Part shown: in pieces, positions 10,223 through 22,730 of the stretch
Layout: the number at the start of each line of letters is the position of its first letter
How positions within the stretch are numbered: the stretch's first letter is position 1
Source of the DNA: Akebia trifoliata
Taxonomy: Eukaryota > Streptophyta > Magnoliopsida > Ranunculales > Lardizabalaceae
DNA length: 64,000 nucleotides
Direction: 5' to 3'
NCBI GenBank assembly: GCA_017979445.1
Contig: CM030719.1
Coordinates: 1,240,001 to 1,304,000 of the forward strand
Position numbers and translations under genes: made by a program
The notes under the pieces: generated by a model
What the model saw: only the letters and a program-made list of their open reading frames with translations
What the model was told of the DNA's origin: nothing
The model's database searches: none

Positions 10223-12385
10223 CCACCTCAGTATGTTTTCTATTTATGATTTTTGATCTGTTGCATGGACTACATTCTAGGAAGTCATGGATACCTTGTT
10301 GATTCTTCTCACTCAATTCCCTTACCCATATGCTTCTTGCAATAGCTACAAAACTCCCTGTAGATCTCACCACTTCAATGCCTTCTGCTCATGATCAACT
10401 ATCCAAACTTACTAGCACTGTCTTGACATGCATCTCCACGGGTTTTTTATTTCCTTCACTTGGAGCCCAAAGCCCTTATGAACCCCTTTCCAACATGGAC
10501 TCTATGACCATCTTTTTAATAGCCATTGTTGTCAATGTTAGTATACAAATGGCTACTAGGGTGATCTACACGTTCATTGTAGAACATGTTATTTTCTTGG
10601 CTTTTACCAATTGCATTATGGGATTCTACTTTAAGACTTCATTTTGGTACTGATGTTTACTTTGATGATGTTAAAGACCAACTCGAAAAGGGTGACCCTC
10701 GAAGTTTGGAGAACAAATGTATGATTCATCGAATTAAGTTGTTTTATGTCTAGTTATCGAAACAACCCCCAATTGTTTCTCACTGAGACTGAACCTGGTA
10801 TGACTGTGCGTGATTCCCATAATTTGCACAGGTGTTCTGTCACAAGCCGCACTTAGATCCCTTGTTCTTAACAATAAGAAGGAGTTTGGTAATGGAGTTG
10901 CGGATTATAAATGGTCAATATGAATGTGTGTTGTCACTCAGTTTCTCACCATCACAATAGGTTGTATAGGCTTTAGATGGCTTACTTTGTTGAGCAACAT
11001 TGAATTTGAAGAAAATTATTGTGTAATTGAAGTACCAAATAAACAGTATATCTAGGTTAAAATGCTTAAGACTGATTTTGAGTATCAAACTTGGCTCCAT
11101 TGTTTGGTTTTTTGAGATCACTTTTGTAACTCTATTGCCGTTTTTCTTCACCATGTTGGCAGCATATGTGATGAGAGTCACCAGAAAATGCTTTTGTAAA
11201 CTAAGAAATGGTCAAGCCACAGATTTAGTGAGAGAAGACAAGATTGATCAGGTGGATACGGAAGAAAAGTAAGGAGGATGTGAAGAGGTTGACCAAGAAA
11301 TATAACATCGATTCTCCAACTCATATGTTCCAACTCTTTAGCAAAACTAGTACTCTATATCATCAAGAGTTCTCTCTTGCTAACAAGCTTCAAGTTTCAT
11401 CAGACAATCAAATATCTTGTCTTTCAATTGTGCTTCTTGTAAGAATGGCCATTGTTTCACTGCCGGATTCCCTCAGTGCTTCTCTAGTTCACACCTAATT
11501 AAATGAAGCTTTTGAAATCATTTATTTCATCGACACAAAATGAATGCCGCAAATCTCCGTAACAAAGCTAAATGGATGATGGCAAAATATATATTGAAGT
11601 ATAACAAATGCATTAAATCTTCAGTAAAGAAACATTGTTCTGAAGTCGTTATGAGATCCATGGATGGAGGCACAATGTCGATGGACCAAGAGGTCAAATT
11701 AACGTCGAATTTTTCATTATCAATTTTTTTTTTCACCTTGCCGAAACTGTCAAATTAGTGAAGGATGGGAGAAATTTGACAACTCTAAGTCGTCAAATCT
11801 AGGAACATCAAGAATTTCGATGGTCCTAGACCATCAAAATTCAGTTTCTAAAATTCGTGGGCCTTGTCTTGTCAATTTTTTCTGTCGAAATTTCCAGTTT
11901 TCATGTAGCGAGGGTTTCAATCTCAATCTCATTTTGAGTTAGATGAAGCACTCGGGATTTTTGAAGAAATACCATTGGAACGCAAAATGATAAATTTTGT
12001 TGTATTTCATGATGTACATGCCATCGATGAATTTATCAGCAATCAACGAGTTACATGGCCACATAGAGCAACTATTTGTGAACATGTTACAGTTTTTATT
12101 CTCTCAACTCCGCGTGCCATACTCAAGCATGCTTTTGAGAGCCCCAGTGAACAATGTGAAGAAAGAGCCTGCAGGCTTTCTAGGAAATTCCTTAGCATAC
12201 TTGCACCATTGGAAGAAAATTTTCATTGGTCATTTCCTATTGGAACTGGTATCACTAGCTTGATAACTCCTCGAGGTCTTGCCAGAGATGCTCATGTTCA
12301 CCATATTGAACAATTGGGAGGCAATGCAGCCACACATATTTCTCTTCAAGTAGCTGAAGATTGTGAAATTCAAGAGCATGCTTGA
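10223..12385 (+). pseudogene. Copy 2 of the membrane-protein family, 5'-truncated and degraded
   Basis: Homology starts abruptly at ccacctcagtatgttttc, about codon 30 of the intact gene, and continues to the normal QEHA-TGA end. Several frameshifts are present: after TFIVEHV near 10600, around 10750-10810, near 11010 and near 11240. A 240-bp CACTA-type MITE splits the region coding for MRSMDGG|FQ at 11671. It is the most diverged long copy and groups with copies 4 and 7, sharing the long 3' UTR intron. It cannot encode the full protein. Confidence 0.85.
11671..11910. mobile_element. CACTA-type MITE inside copy 2
   Basis: 240 bp, beginning CACAATGTCG and ending CATGTAGCG, flanked by AGG on both sides (11668-11670 and 11911-11913). 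Intact gene copies read gatggagggtttc uninterrupted at this point, so the insertion and the 3-bp duplication are directly visible. Internal sequence matches the elements at 6520 and 44468. Confidence 0.8.
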
Positions 12386-13260
12386 ACTTCATGGGATTCC
12401 AAAGATAATAAAGGTTTATCTCTTTCTTTTGTTTAAGTAAAAAATAAAATTCTCATTGTTTTATTATGTAATTAAATATATTTTTTAGTCAAGATTCAAA
12501 ATATTGTCTCGCATCAGAATGTATCAACCAATACGTATAGGTTTTTCATAATTTCGATACATTCATTTTTTTATTCCAACTTTCAATTTTGCTAAGAAAT
12601 CTAGAAGAAAGAGAGACCTGGCCGTTGGAGCTTTGCCAGAGTTGAGAATCGAGAGCACTTTCACTTTAGCCCGTATCTCCTCGTCTTCATCTTCTTCCAT
12701 CATTTATTTTATTTTTTAGAACGGAGATACCCATGTTGACATACCCTTTGAGCTTGATCTCTTCTTGAAGTCCAACTATTTGGACAACACCATTTATGTT
12801 TTGGTAAATATTTGAAAAACCCTTAAGTTTCAAATTTATGATATGTCCCTTGACTTCAATCTCCTTCTGTAAGATTTATTATTTACCGTATCGAATGTAT
12901 GGTATATGTAATATAATGAAATCGTTATATTATAACTTGTAATTTGGAATTGTGGATTATCTCTAGTTTAGGGTTCACTACTTAATGACATTTTAGGTCA
13001 ACAGATGAGAAAGAGGTGGAAGCTATGGGTTTGGAGTAGAAGATGCAATGATGTGACAAAGACCCTAATTATATTTCAATATTTTGTATCTGTAATAGAG
13101 GATCTGTTGTTGTTGTTGTAATTCTCTATTTTAATGAATGAAAGGCTTGGTGTTTAATGCTCAAGGAATCAAGGTACAAAAATTTGGGTTTTATGACACG
13201 GATCTTCTCTGATTTTCTCTATTTCTAGTTTTGTTTGTTATATTATATTTATTGACGATT
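12386..13260 (+). other. 3' UTR of copy 2, long-intron type
   Basis: ataaag|gtttat at 12411 and ggtcaacag ending about 13002 bracket an intron of about 590 bp, like that of copy 4 (27054-27639). The block that follows (atgagaaagaggtggaag...) matches the last exon of the other copies. Confidence 0.5.
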
Positions 13261-14573
13261 ACATTTGTTAAACATGGCTCCAACCCCAACCACAAGATAG
13301 AAAATGGGCAACATCTTATATTTTGCTCTCATCCTCACGGAGCTTAATTCAATTTCAACATAATTTTAAAAAACAGATGAAAATATCAGACAAATTATAA
13401 AACTATATATCCAATTGTATAATCTTCGGCCATAAACAAAAGCTGCACGTGTCCCTTATAGCGGTGGATATTGCCGCAGCAATTGACCATATAATGAAAG
13501 AAAATCTCTCTATTAAATACGATTTTTTTTTTTTTGTTGTTGAGAAAATTATTTAAAAAAATAATATATTAATTAATAATTATTAAAAAATAATATTTTT
13601 TGACGAATTTAACAAAAAAGTAATAAACGGGTGGTCTAATCGCCAATTTTCAAAAACCAATGGTTGGAACATCGATTTTCAGTGTTAAAAATTTAAATTG
13701 ACTGAAATATCCCTTTGACCATAAAATCCGACGATTTTATTGCCAGTTTTCATACCAACCTACTCCCAACTCCCAACCTGTTATTGAGTTCGTGGGCCCT
13801 ATGGTCTAAATCTACTAAATTTTATTATTATTAAATGGGGTTTGGATTTGCGTGAATGAATTTTCCTAGGTCAGGGGTAAGATATCGCTGATGAAATCGG
13901 ATTCTTATCATTTTTAGGCCATCCTCGTAAGGGTGCCCCCTTTACTAATGTTCTGTTTGGAAAAACTGTATATAAAGTTACTCATACTGAATTAAGTTAC
14001 TGAAGCAGAGAAAGTTGTTGTTGCTGTTGCTAAAGCAACTTACTGAATTGAATATATTGTTTGGTAACATACTGTCTAATTGTGCTGTTAAGATATTGAA
14101 CTGTTTAGTAACCTGCTGTTTAGAAATTGCTGAATGAAATTAAAAATAATATTTAAAAAAAGATATTATTTATCTAATATAAGTACTAATATGTTAGCAA
14201 TAAATATAAACATAGGATTTAATATTAAAAAAATAAAAAGAAAAATTCAATTTCATTTTTTATGTACTAACATACTTAATGTCTATCAAATAAATAATAA
14301 ATAATTAAATAAAAATTCAATTTCTTATAATGTCCATTGGAATATCTAACTTAGTTGGGTTTGGGAGTTAACTTAAGAAGAGGCTCTGGTATGTAGGTCC
14401 CGGGGAGTTGCCTGGATTTATGATACTAATAAGCTTTGGAAACGGTTTACCATGTGCAGATATCTAACTTGGTTGGATTTGGTAATTTCTCTACTGATCA
14501 GGAGGAAAGATCCCATTGAAGCAACTAATTCTGCAAAACAATTCACATGCATTTACACCAATAATATCATAGG
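13261..14573. other. Single-copy AT-rich intergenic DNA
   Basis: No gene recognised. 13960-14160 contains a run of 'ctgtttagtaac' / 'gttactgaa' type words, typical of a small decayed DNA transposon, but I could not define ends. Confidence 0.4.
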
Positions 14574-16664
14574 TGTAGACACCTGGAAATTGCACAACCA
14601 TAGAACCCGAGAATTGAGAGATTGAGAAAGAGCTAGCTAGAAATGGAAAAAAAAATAGAATAGAGATAGAAAATTGAAAATTCCAATCGCCCACGTTGCC
14701 CTCAAATCGAGTCAACTCAACTTGACTCAGTTCAATTCACTCATTAATTCACCATTCAATCACCTAAATACATCCAATCAAAGCCCAAATCGAATCATCT
14801 CAACTCAACTCGACACAATCCAACCTTTCATAAACACCAACACAATTGGCCCCCACTTTATCGTATCTCATCAAGATATCAAATTCAATGTACATTGACC
14901 CCATTTATCCTAGCCCTACACACGTCCAATCATCAACATCATTACACATGTCACACCATTCATCCTAGCTCTACACATGTCCAGACTTAATCCCTCTTAA
15001 AATCACTTCCACCCACCTTAACAAATCTATCCCAATTTCTTCTCTCAAGTACCATATCTACTTCCATCAATCACACTCCCACCACCTATTCAGAAACTAG
15101 CCCTCTAGTCTCCTTCTACAACCTCAAATTCTCTAAAACGAAAGGCCCCCAAAACCAGTCCTCCACCATGTTTGATCTCCATTACCACCACCACCAACAC
15201 CAACATCGACCAAACCGTCTCTCAGTCCCTCCACGTGTCACTAACCCAACCTCCTCCACCACCACTGCAAGATCATTGTTTTTAGATCTCGAGCTCGATT
15301 CAAATTCAAAGACCAACGTGAACCAATAGAAGAGTTCAAAATATTATTTAGTGGAGAGGGTACTGAGTATAGAGAGCTCAAATTTGTTTTACTAATGGAA
15401 CTCTGCACCTCTCGAGCTATTTCAAATCTTCACCACCACAAATTCTTCATTGCAAACTGTACAAACCCTTACCGTCTCCACTCATAGAATTATCTTCCTC
15501 TCAAGAGAACCTCAAGAGAGAGAGAGAGAGATGTCGTCAAATTTTTCTACTCTGTTTTTGTGGAATCGTGTGATTTTGCGGGGGCTCGGTGAAGTGTTGG
15601 TAGTCGAGAGATTCAACAAATTTTTATGTATAAATCGGCAACTAAAAAGACTTCTAAACGATACTAAACACTAAAATTCCAAAAAAAGGAACGTGTTTGG
15701 ATGAATTTAGCGATCACACGGCTTTTTCAAACGCAGCATAAGTGCAATCATTTGTGTATAATTTATATTATACAAAGGCATAATGAAACCTCACTTGCGA
15801 TAGATTTGTGGGGGGATTGAGTCTTGGCCCCCATTCGAGACGGGAATCTGTCAGATTCCCTCATATATTAAACTTCTCAAAGATCTCATCACATTGAAGA
15901 AAAACACCTTAGTTTCCAAGGAGGCTATGATGATAGGTCAATCATCTTATCTAATCCAACAGACAATTGTGCCTAAATTCAAAGACTTTGGTTGTCTAAT
16001 AATTTTTGTGCACATTGGGGATACAATGAGATCTCTTTGATTCTTGAAAAAGATTAGAAGGATAAAATGGAGAACAACCTCTAATGAGTCTCAACAAATT
16101 AGGGTTAGAGGAGGTAATTCACCTTAAGTGGGGACTAAGAAGGACCTTGGGTCAAGATTAGGGCACAATAAAGATTACCAAAAGACCTTAATAGGAAGAA
16201 ATTATGGAGTGTTAAGGCATGGGTAATGATGAAATTAAATGAGGTTAAATTGAGGGAAAATCCAAATTAATAAGGTTCAAGAGGTCATTTATTATAGAGG
16301 ATCTCATGCACACATGGGGAAAGCTAACTGCCCAACAAACTTGGCCATATGTATGGAATGGTTAGAACAAGTTTACCTTGGTTGTATGTGAGGAAGGGCC
16401 AATGCAAATTACACCTGTGCACTACAAAACAAAGGTTAGATAAAAGAAATGGCCTGGCCATATGTTGCCAAACGGCCAAGCTAAGTTTTGCTTGGCAATT
16501 TGTCCCATATGGCCAGGCAAAACTCAAAACTTCTAATCATCTTTTGATTGGTTTGAGTTATTTAAGTGGGTGCCACCTGATTGATCGATATCCTCTCGAT
16601 TTAGTCCTCACCATTGGATTCTAATGAGCTCTCAAGCTTGTTCGATTAAAATGGGGTGTCTACA
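14574..16664. mobile_element. Possible solo LTR, about 2.1 kb
   Basis: It begins TGTAGACACC at 14574 and ends GGTGTCTACA at 16655-16664, a perfect 10-bp terminal inverted repeat of the TG...CA type used by LTRs. No internal retroviral domains are visible between them, which fits one long LTR. I could not match a 5-bp target duplication (atagg against cacat), so the call is tentative. Open frames inside (14674, 15450, 16349) show no recognisable protein. Confidence 0.4.
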
Positions 16665-17240
16665 CACATCACATGTATCTCTAAGATCATCCAACACAAA
16701 ATTTAGTCCCAAAGAAAAAACAGAAAAAAGTAAAGCAACCAACTTTTTTCAATGAGATGTGCATGTATCATTCCTTTACCACCATTTGTTATCATCATTT
16801 CAAAGTCTTGATGTCTGATGCTGCTCGTACCAATTACTGGTCTAGATCAAAGGACCATGAGTAGGGATAATGGTTAAGAATTTGCTTGGACTTAGTCAAA
16901 TTTGATGGACTTTGGTGTTGAATTTATCCTTTTCTTCGCTTAGCGACCATTTTTTTTTCTCGCACTTGCAATGCGTCATCAAATATTAATTAATTCAAAG
17001 ATGAATCATTCACGATTTGCCTATCTGTGGGTCTAATAACAAGCAAAGCTTTCTTGCCATTAAAAATATAACATAGGCCAACTACCTATGTAATCAAGGT
17101 GGCTTTATCAGGGGCCTTTTGTAATATATAATAAAAAAATGGTTTGTAGATAATTAATTCACTTTAGATCTCAAAAAGTTCCAACAGCACATCTTAACAC
17201 GCCAACGAACCTTCCTTTACCAGTTCATGATCTGTGCTTT
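16665..17240. other. Intergenic, no gene seen
   Basis: No supported coding, RNA or transposon feature. Confidence 0.4.
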
Positions 17241-17903
17241 GGATTTATAAAATAATTATATATATTTTTTTAGTTTTAAAAAAATGAGAGATGGAAGTGG
17301 TTCTCAAGGAGTCTGCATTGTGTTTGATCGCCACATACTTGGCCAAAACTCCTAATTATTTCTTTTGTATGGTCAAGTGGATCGAATTCTTTAAACCAAT
17401 GTTTTTAAAACTCAATGGATAATCAAACCGAAACTTTGTTTCAAATGGTTGAATTGCGGTTCAACCGTAGTTTACTATGATCAGACCAATTTGTATTTAT
17501 TAACTAACTATTAATACATTAAAATTAGAAATAGAAAAGAAAAAGGAAAATTTTGGACTCTTTCATTAATCGATGAAAAAACGCAAAACATAAAAGATTT
17601 TCGTGAAAATTTTCTATTTTCTTCAAATCTACAAAGTTTTCAATTTCCCTACTTGAAGGAATCCTAATAAAAATAATTTTTTAGTAATAATAACTTCTTA
17701 GATTCTAATAACTGGTTCATGATGACCGACAATTTGTATGGTTTAACCATTGGTTCGATCTGGTGTGGTTTTTTACATTCCTTTACTTGGTGAAATCCTG
17801 GTCTTTAATTGGTAAGAGCACCCCTTCTCTTGCATGTTTTGACAAATAAACAAGTAGGAACAATTAATTGGTAAATTAATTGAAAGAACTGTATTTGAAT
17901 GTA
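17241..17903. repeat. Diverged copy of the intergenic block
   Basis: It carries the sequence series 'ggatttataaaataa...', 'cacatacttggccaaaactcc', 'tcaaaccgaaactttg', 'ttaaaattagaaatagaaaa', 'ggactctttcattaatcgatg'. The same series is found 3' of gene copies at 18180, 28500 and 57310. It runs directly into the copy 3 scrap. Confidence 0.5.
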
Positions 17904-18087
17904 GAATCATTCAGGTTTGAATGTAGCATCTGATGATCACAATTATTCTTCTCCAATTCCTTTGATTGGCTTATCACAGGTATGTTTTCTATTTATGATT
18001 TTTGATCTATTGTATGGACAGCATTCTAGGAAGCCATGGATACCATGTCGATTCTTCTCACTCAATTCCCTTATGCTCACACTTCTT
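17904..18087 (+). pseudogene. Copy 3: 5' scrap of the membrane-protein gene
   Basis: It matches codons 2-70 of the intact gene (NHSGLNVASDDHNYSSPIPL, then CFLFMIFDLLYG) with a deletion replacing the YTAAATS segment. Homology stops after cacacttctt. The next bases (ttttttttaataaaacaaaaatg) belong to the block normally about 1.4 kb beyond the 3' end of the gene (28440). It also lacks the ATG-proximal base context. It is a deletion scar, not a gene. Confidence 0.8.
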
Positions 18088-18416
18088 TTTTTTTTAATAA
18101 AACAAAAATGATGATATTTTGACTACCCCATGTGGCACACTCAATCGACTACCCTAACGTGACAAGTTCGAGAACTGTAGATGGTTTGGATTTATAAAAG
18201 AATTGTATCTTTTTTTTTATCTTAAAATATGAGAGATAGGACGTGGTTCTTAATTATTTCCTTTGTGTGGTAAAGTGGACTGAATTCTTTAAAACAATGA
18301 TTTTAAAACCCAATGGATAATCAAACCCAAAATTTGTCAAATGGTCAAACCAGGGTTCAACCGTGGTTTAATACGGTAGGATTGATTTGAAATAATAGCT
18401 AGTTATTAATATATTA

Positions 18417-19184
18417 AGTGTGTGTTTGGTAACACTTCTGAAATTTGAATAGAGGTGGTTCACCTTTAAAATTTAGACTTTAGAAGGTTTATTTCCATTT
18501 GTTTTGGTTCAGATTTTAGAGTTCAAAATCAAAATTCAGAAGTTTTGAACTAGTGACAGAGGGATGCTGGATGAAACTTCTGAAATCTGATTTTTTTTTT
18601 AATTCCTAAAAGACTCTCCTCAAATCCTGATTTCTATCACTTATCCTTTATTTATACGAACCTTAAAATCCTTATTTTTAATTTTTTTATAAATCTCATT
18701 TCTTTTCTGCATCTCCTTCCTCTACAACTATGTTGTCAAAGTCTCTCCCCTTTCTTTCGTTTCATATTCGAAAATCCTATATTTTTATACGAACCCTAAA
18801 ATCCTATATTTTTCAACTAGAAAATGAATGATTATTTATTGTTTGAGTATTACTTTGTTGGATTATAATTTCTCAAGTATGAATTCAAATGGAAAACAAT
18901 ACTTTTGAGGTGTTTAATGTGTTAAAAATCGAAATTAAATGTATGGATGGTTTCATTATACATAACATGTCATGTTTTTTGGTTAACAATTTATTAGAAT
19001 TACAAAAGAGTATTATTGTCAAAATGGCCATTATATTTTAAAATTCGATTTGTAACAAGAAATTTTAAATAATGATAAACAAACAACTTTTCCAAAATAA
19101 GATTTCAGATTTCAAATTTCAAATTTCAGAAAACAGACTTCAGACTTTAGAAAACAGACTTCGGAAGTGTTACCAAATATACCC
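18417..19184. mobile_element. PIF/Harbinger-derived MITE
   Basis: 768 bp with ends gtgtgtttggtaacacttc and gaagtgttaccaaatataccc, flanked by TTA on both sides (18414-18416, 19185-19187), the target duplication typical of PIF/Harbinger. From 18811 to the end it matches 32910-33265, the last transposase codons (QLENE stop) plus the 3' terminus of the larger element. It is therefore an internal-deletion derivative of that family. The paralogous position in the 57.5-kb block lacks it. Confidence 0.8.
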
Positions 19185-19199
19185 TTAAATTAGAGATAG

Positions 19200-20340
19200 A
19201 ATGTATATATATATATATATATAATTTCTGGACTCTTTCATGAATCAATGAAAAAATGCAGAAACATTAAATATTTTGGTGACATTTTCATTTTCTTTAA
19301 ATCTACAGAGTCTTAAATTTCATTTCATGAAGAAATCCGAATAAAATTATGTTTTTGTAATTTAATAACTGGTTCGTGAGAACTGATGGTTTGTATGGTT
19401 GAACCATTGGTTCATTTCGATTTTTTACATTGCTTTAAGCTCTTTAGAGCCAACTCACCCAAGTAAACTTTGAAGTAGCCAACCTACTTCAAATTTTGGT
19501 GAAATCCTTGTCTTTGATCGACGCATGCCACGAAATTAACCATATGCCTCTAAATATTTTTGTTAGTAAATACTTAGACTAATGATAAATTGACTGGCTA
19601 AGACGCACTTAACATGACATACGTGCACATAACCACAGAAAATTGAAGACAAGATTCTATCTCCTTCAACCTTCAAACATTAAGAACAAAATATGATTTT
19701 TTGTGGAGAAGAATAGATTTCCATAGAAAAATAAACAATGGTTTACAATGCGTTAAAAGATAATAGATTGAAGAAAAGGCTGAATATATAAGTGAAAAAC
19801 AAGGTACCTTCTTGATGTTAAGTTTGGAAAGGACATATTTTCTGGGTAAAAAATAAGAAGATTTTGACTTGAGGTTACAAGGTCATTTACGTCATCTTAT
19901 TTTTGTTTGTGACAAGACATAGGTCAAGGGGAATAACATTAGTTTTAAAAAATAGGGATTAATCTTTAATATTGACAAAATTGTGGGGCATGTATGAAAT
20001 TAAGCTCCCCCCAATTTATTTATTTATTTTTTTCTAAATCAAATATATAATGAAACATTAGGTCCGTTGAGTGAGCAGGAAGGTTCATAAGACGCATTAT
20101 TAACTTTTATTGAATGGAAATTTATATAAAATGAATAGTCATTTTTATATGTGTAACAAGAACAAGACAACTTGCTTTCTTTCTTTTTATTTTTTGTGGC
20201 TTATCGGCATTGTCTTGATATTCTCTAAATTAAGTCTAAAGAATAGATATCACGAGAGGGGGATTAAAGGGAGAGATGAATGGAAAACAAGAAAAAATGG
20301 CCTCCAAGAATAACCTCAGGACAAGTTTTCTTCTAGAACA
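19200..20340 (+). repeat. Intergenic block with second orphan promoter-like copy
   Basis: Paralogue of 8460-9490 and 57600-58770. From about 19620 it repeats the sequence found upstream of gene copies, down to gaatagtcatttttatatgtgtaacaag and gacaacttgctt. It then passes into 'ctctaaattaagtctaaagaatagatatca' with no gene. The small open frame at 20110-20313 has a counterpart at 58559-58780 but shows no protein-like conservation beyond that of the DNA. Confidence 0.5.
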
Positions 20341-21042
20341 TCTACAATTTTAAGTAGTTTCAAATTCTAGTAGGATGTGTTTCTATTTTCTAATTTCTAA
20401 TAGGATTTCTAATTCACAATCACTTTAGGAAGTTTCTACTTTTTCTAATTTCTAATTTGTTTTAGGATGGATGAATTATTTGATGGCTATAGGACTCAGA
20501 TAGAGAAAAGGGCATAAATTCAATCCATAGAGATTAAGAGTGAGAGTTGAGAAGATGGAAACCCTTGATTGAGCAAAGAAAAGTGAAGCCATTCTATTTT
20601 ATGTGTTATGTGTGAAGGATTAGAATGGTAAAACTTTGAAAACCTACTTTTCCAACACAAATTAAACTGATTTATTTTTTATCTAATTTTTATTTATACT
20701 ATTGGCACCCCAACTTTTAATTATGAAAGTCCAAATTTTCATTCAAACCGATATCTATAAACCCCAAAAATTTGGTGCATTTCTATCCCGCTAAAAAATT
20801 AGACTTTTATATCTATTTTTATAAAAATAGATGTCTGTTTAAAAAATCAAGGTGTTATCTAAAGCATTTTTTGTAGTAGTGTTAGATTATTATTAGAAAT
20901 GTCTAAATTCAATTATAGTAGGTTCAAAAAGTTTGTACAATATTATATATAGATAATAAAATGATTTTTAAGTTGTTATGATGAAATTATCTATATAAGG
21001 AGGTTCAAAACAAAATTTCTTTCAAATTTATTGATTCACACA
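20341..21042. repeat. Block shared with 58800-59500
   Basis: Non-coding and AT-rich, nearly collinear with the 58.8-kb block. It includes 'ttggcaccccaacttttaattatgaaagtc', a sequence that recurs at 59150 and 60040. No gene is seen. Confidence 0.5.
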
Positions 21043-22189
21043 TAGGGTTGGCTCAAATATAAGGCCACTTAGGTGATTGTCTAAGGCCCCCAAAACATCT
21101 CACCCAATTTTTCTCTTAATAACCTGCATTGTCGAAATTCCTTACATTTAAAAATAAATAAAAATAAATAAACACTCTACATTCTAACTTTGAAGTTGTA
21201 GTCTAGAGGGTGTCCCATTTCTAAAGCAACACATGGTTTTACATGGCTTGTTTTAATTGGAGACAAAATAAATTGGGATGCTTGCTTCTTAGAAAAGGTG
21301 TGTTTTTTCTTTTTTTTACACTCACAGACCAACACCTGATTGACATATAGTGTAGATGACGTAAGTAATAAAGAGAAAATTTCTCTCTCCTACCCACACA
21401 TCCCTGTCGACGATTTTTAATTTTAAGATTTCAAAATTTTTAAAAGGCCGTGGGGCTCACATAGATTATCATATTGGAAATTGAATACCACAGCCTTCTA
21501 GATTTCATTCAAAAAAACTCATGGTTAAAAAATGAATTTAAAAACAAAGTTTTCCAAACTTGATCTAAGGTGTTGAAAATGGACAGCTACTGAGCATCCA
21601 AGTTTAAAATTAATCTTTAACAGTAAAAAATAATCTTTTTCTAATTCATAGTATTTCATCCTCTACAACACTGTGGTATTCAATCGTGTTTTTGAATTCC
21701 TAAATGGTCATCTAATCAAGAAATCTTGTTTTTTTCATTATAGGTAAGAGAGAAATTTTCTCTCTTGTTGCTTATGTCATTTGTGCCATATGTCATACCC
21801 ATGTTGGGGCTGTGAGAAAGTTTACTCACAGCACTGTAAGCAAAAAATCACTCTTAAAAAAGGGCTTGGTTAAGAGTCCCATGTGCTTTAAACTCTAATC
21901 AAAACCAGCACATAGACATAATTCCTATCCTATAAGATGGAAATTTCTTCAAAAAAATAAAGAAATATATGATTAGATCTCTGATGGATTGTCAAAATAC
22001 TAGTTTCTAAAAACCACAAACTCTTTTTTAAGTCCTCATCCACTCCCACCACACGTTGAACATCTAAATTTTTTTTATTTTTTTATTTTGAATGCACCCT
22101 TTTAATTTTTACGTTAATAATTTCTACTAGTTGTACATTATCTTTTTTCTCTCAAAACAATTGAAAGACCTAGTTAGATATTGTATTTT

Positions 22190-22578
22190 GGGAGCGGTTC
22201 AGCAGCCCCTTATGGTGCCATACATGGTGCCATGCATTTTTTGTAAATTACTTTTGATGGGGTTACAAGTTTTGGAATAGGCTGATTTTTTGTGAGGATG
22301 ATCTCTACGGTGAAGAGATCATCCTTACCAAAAATCAGCTCAGTTTGAAACTTCTAACCCAAATTTACAAGTTAAAGAATCGTGGACTATCCAATTTTTG
22401 TAAATCACTTTTGATGGGGTTAGAAGTTTTGGAATAGGCTGATTTTTGGTGAGGATGATCTCCTCATCATAGAGATCATCCTCACAAAAAATCAGCTCAT
22501 TCCGAAGCTTGTAACCCATGTTTTGAAAAATGTGTGGCACCATGTGGGGCACCATAATGGGGCTGCTGAACCGCTCCC
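22190..22578. mobile_element. Mutator-type nested-palindrome MITE
   Basis: 389 bp with terminal inverted repeats GGGAGCGGTTCAGCAGCCCC (perfect over 20 bp at the two ends), flanked by 9-bp direct repeats TTGTATTTT (22181-22189 and 22579-22587). Two internal hairpins of the type ggctgattttt...gatgatctc...gagatcatc...aaaaatcagc are present. The same core recurs in five elements at 28861-30861 and in one at 44818. Confidence 0.85.
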
Positions 22579-22730
22579 TTGTATTTTATGTGCAGTATTG
22601 AGGTAAAAATAAGGCATTTATATAGAAGTAAATTTAATATTAAAATTATTTTTTTATATTTGTTGTTTTCATCATCTTTTTTTTAATCCTTAAGATTCAA
22701 AATGTGTTACAAGACACACTCTTATCTATT

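Noticed and set aside
14674..14898. Short Asn/Ser/Thr-rich open frame
   Set aside because: Low-complexity tcaactcaact-type DNA in the putative LTR; no domain.
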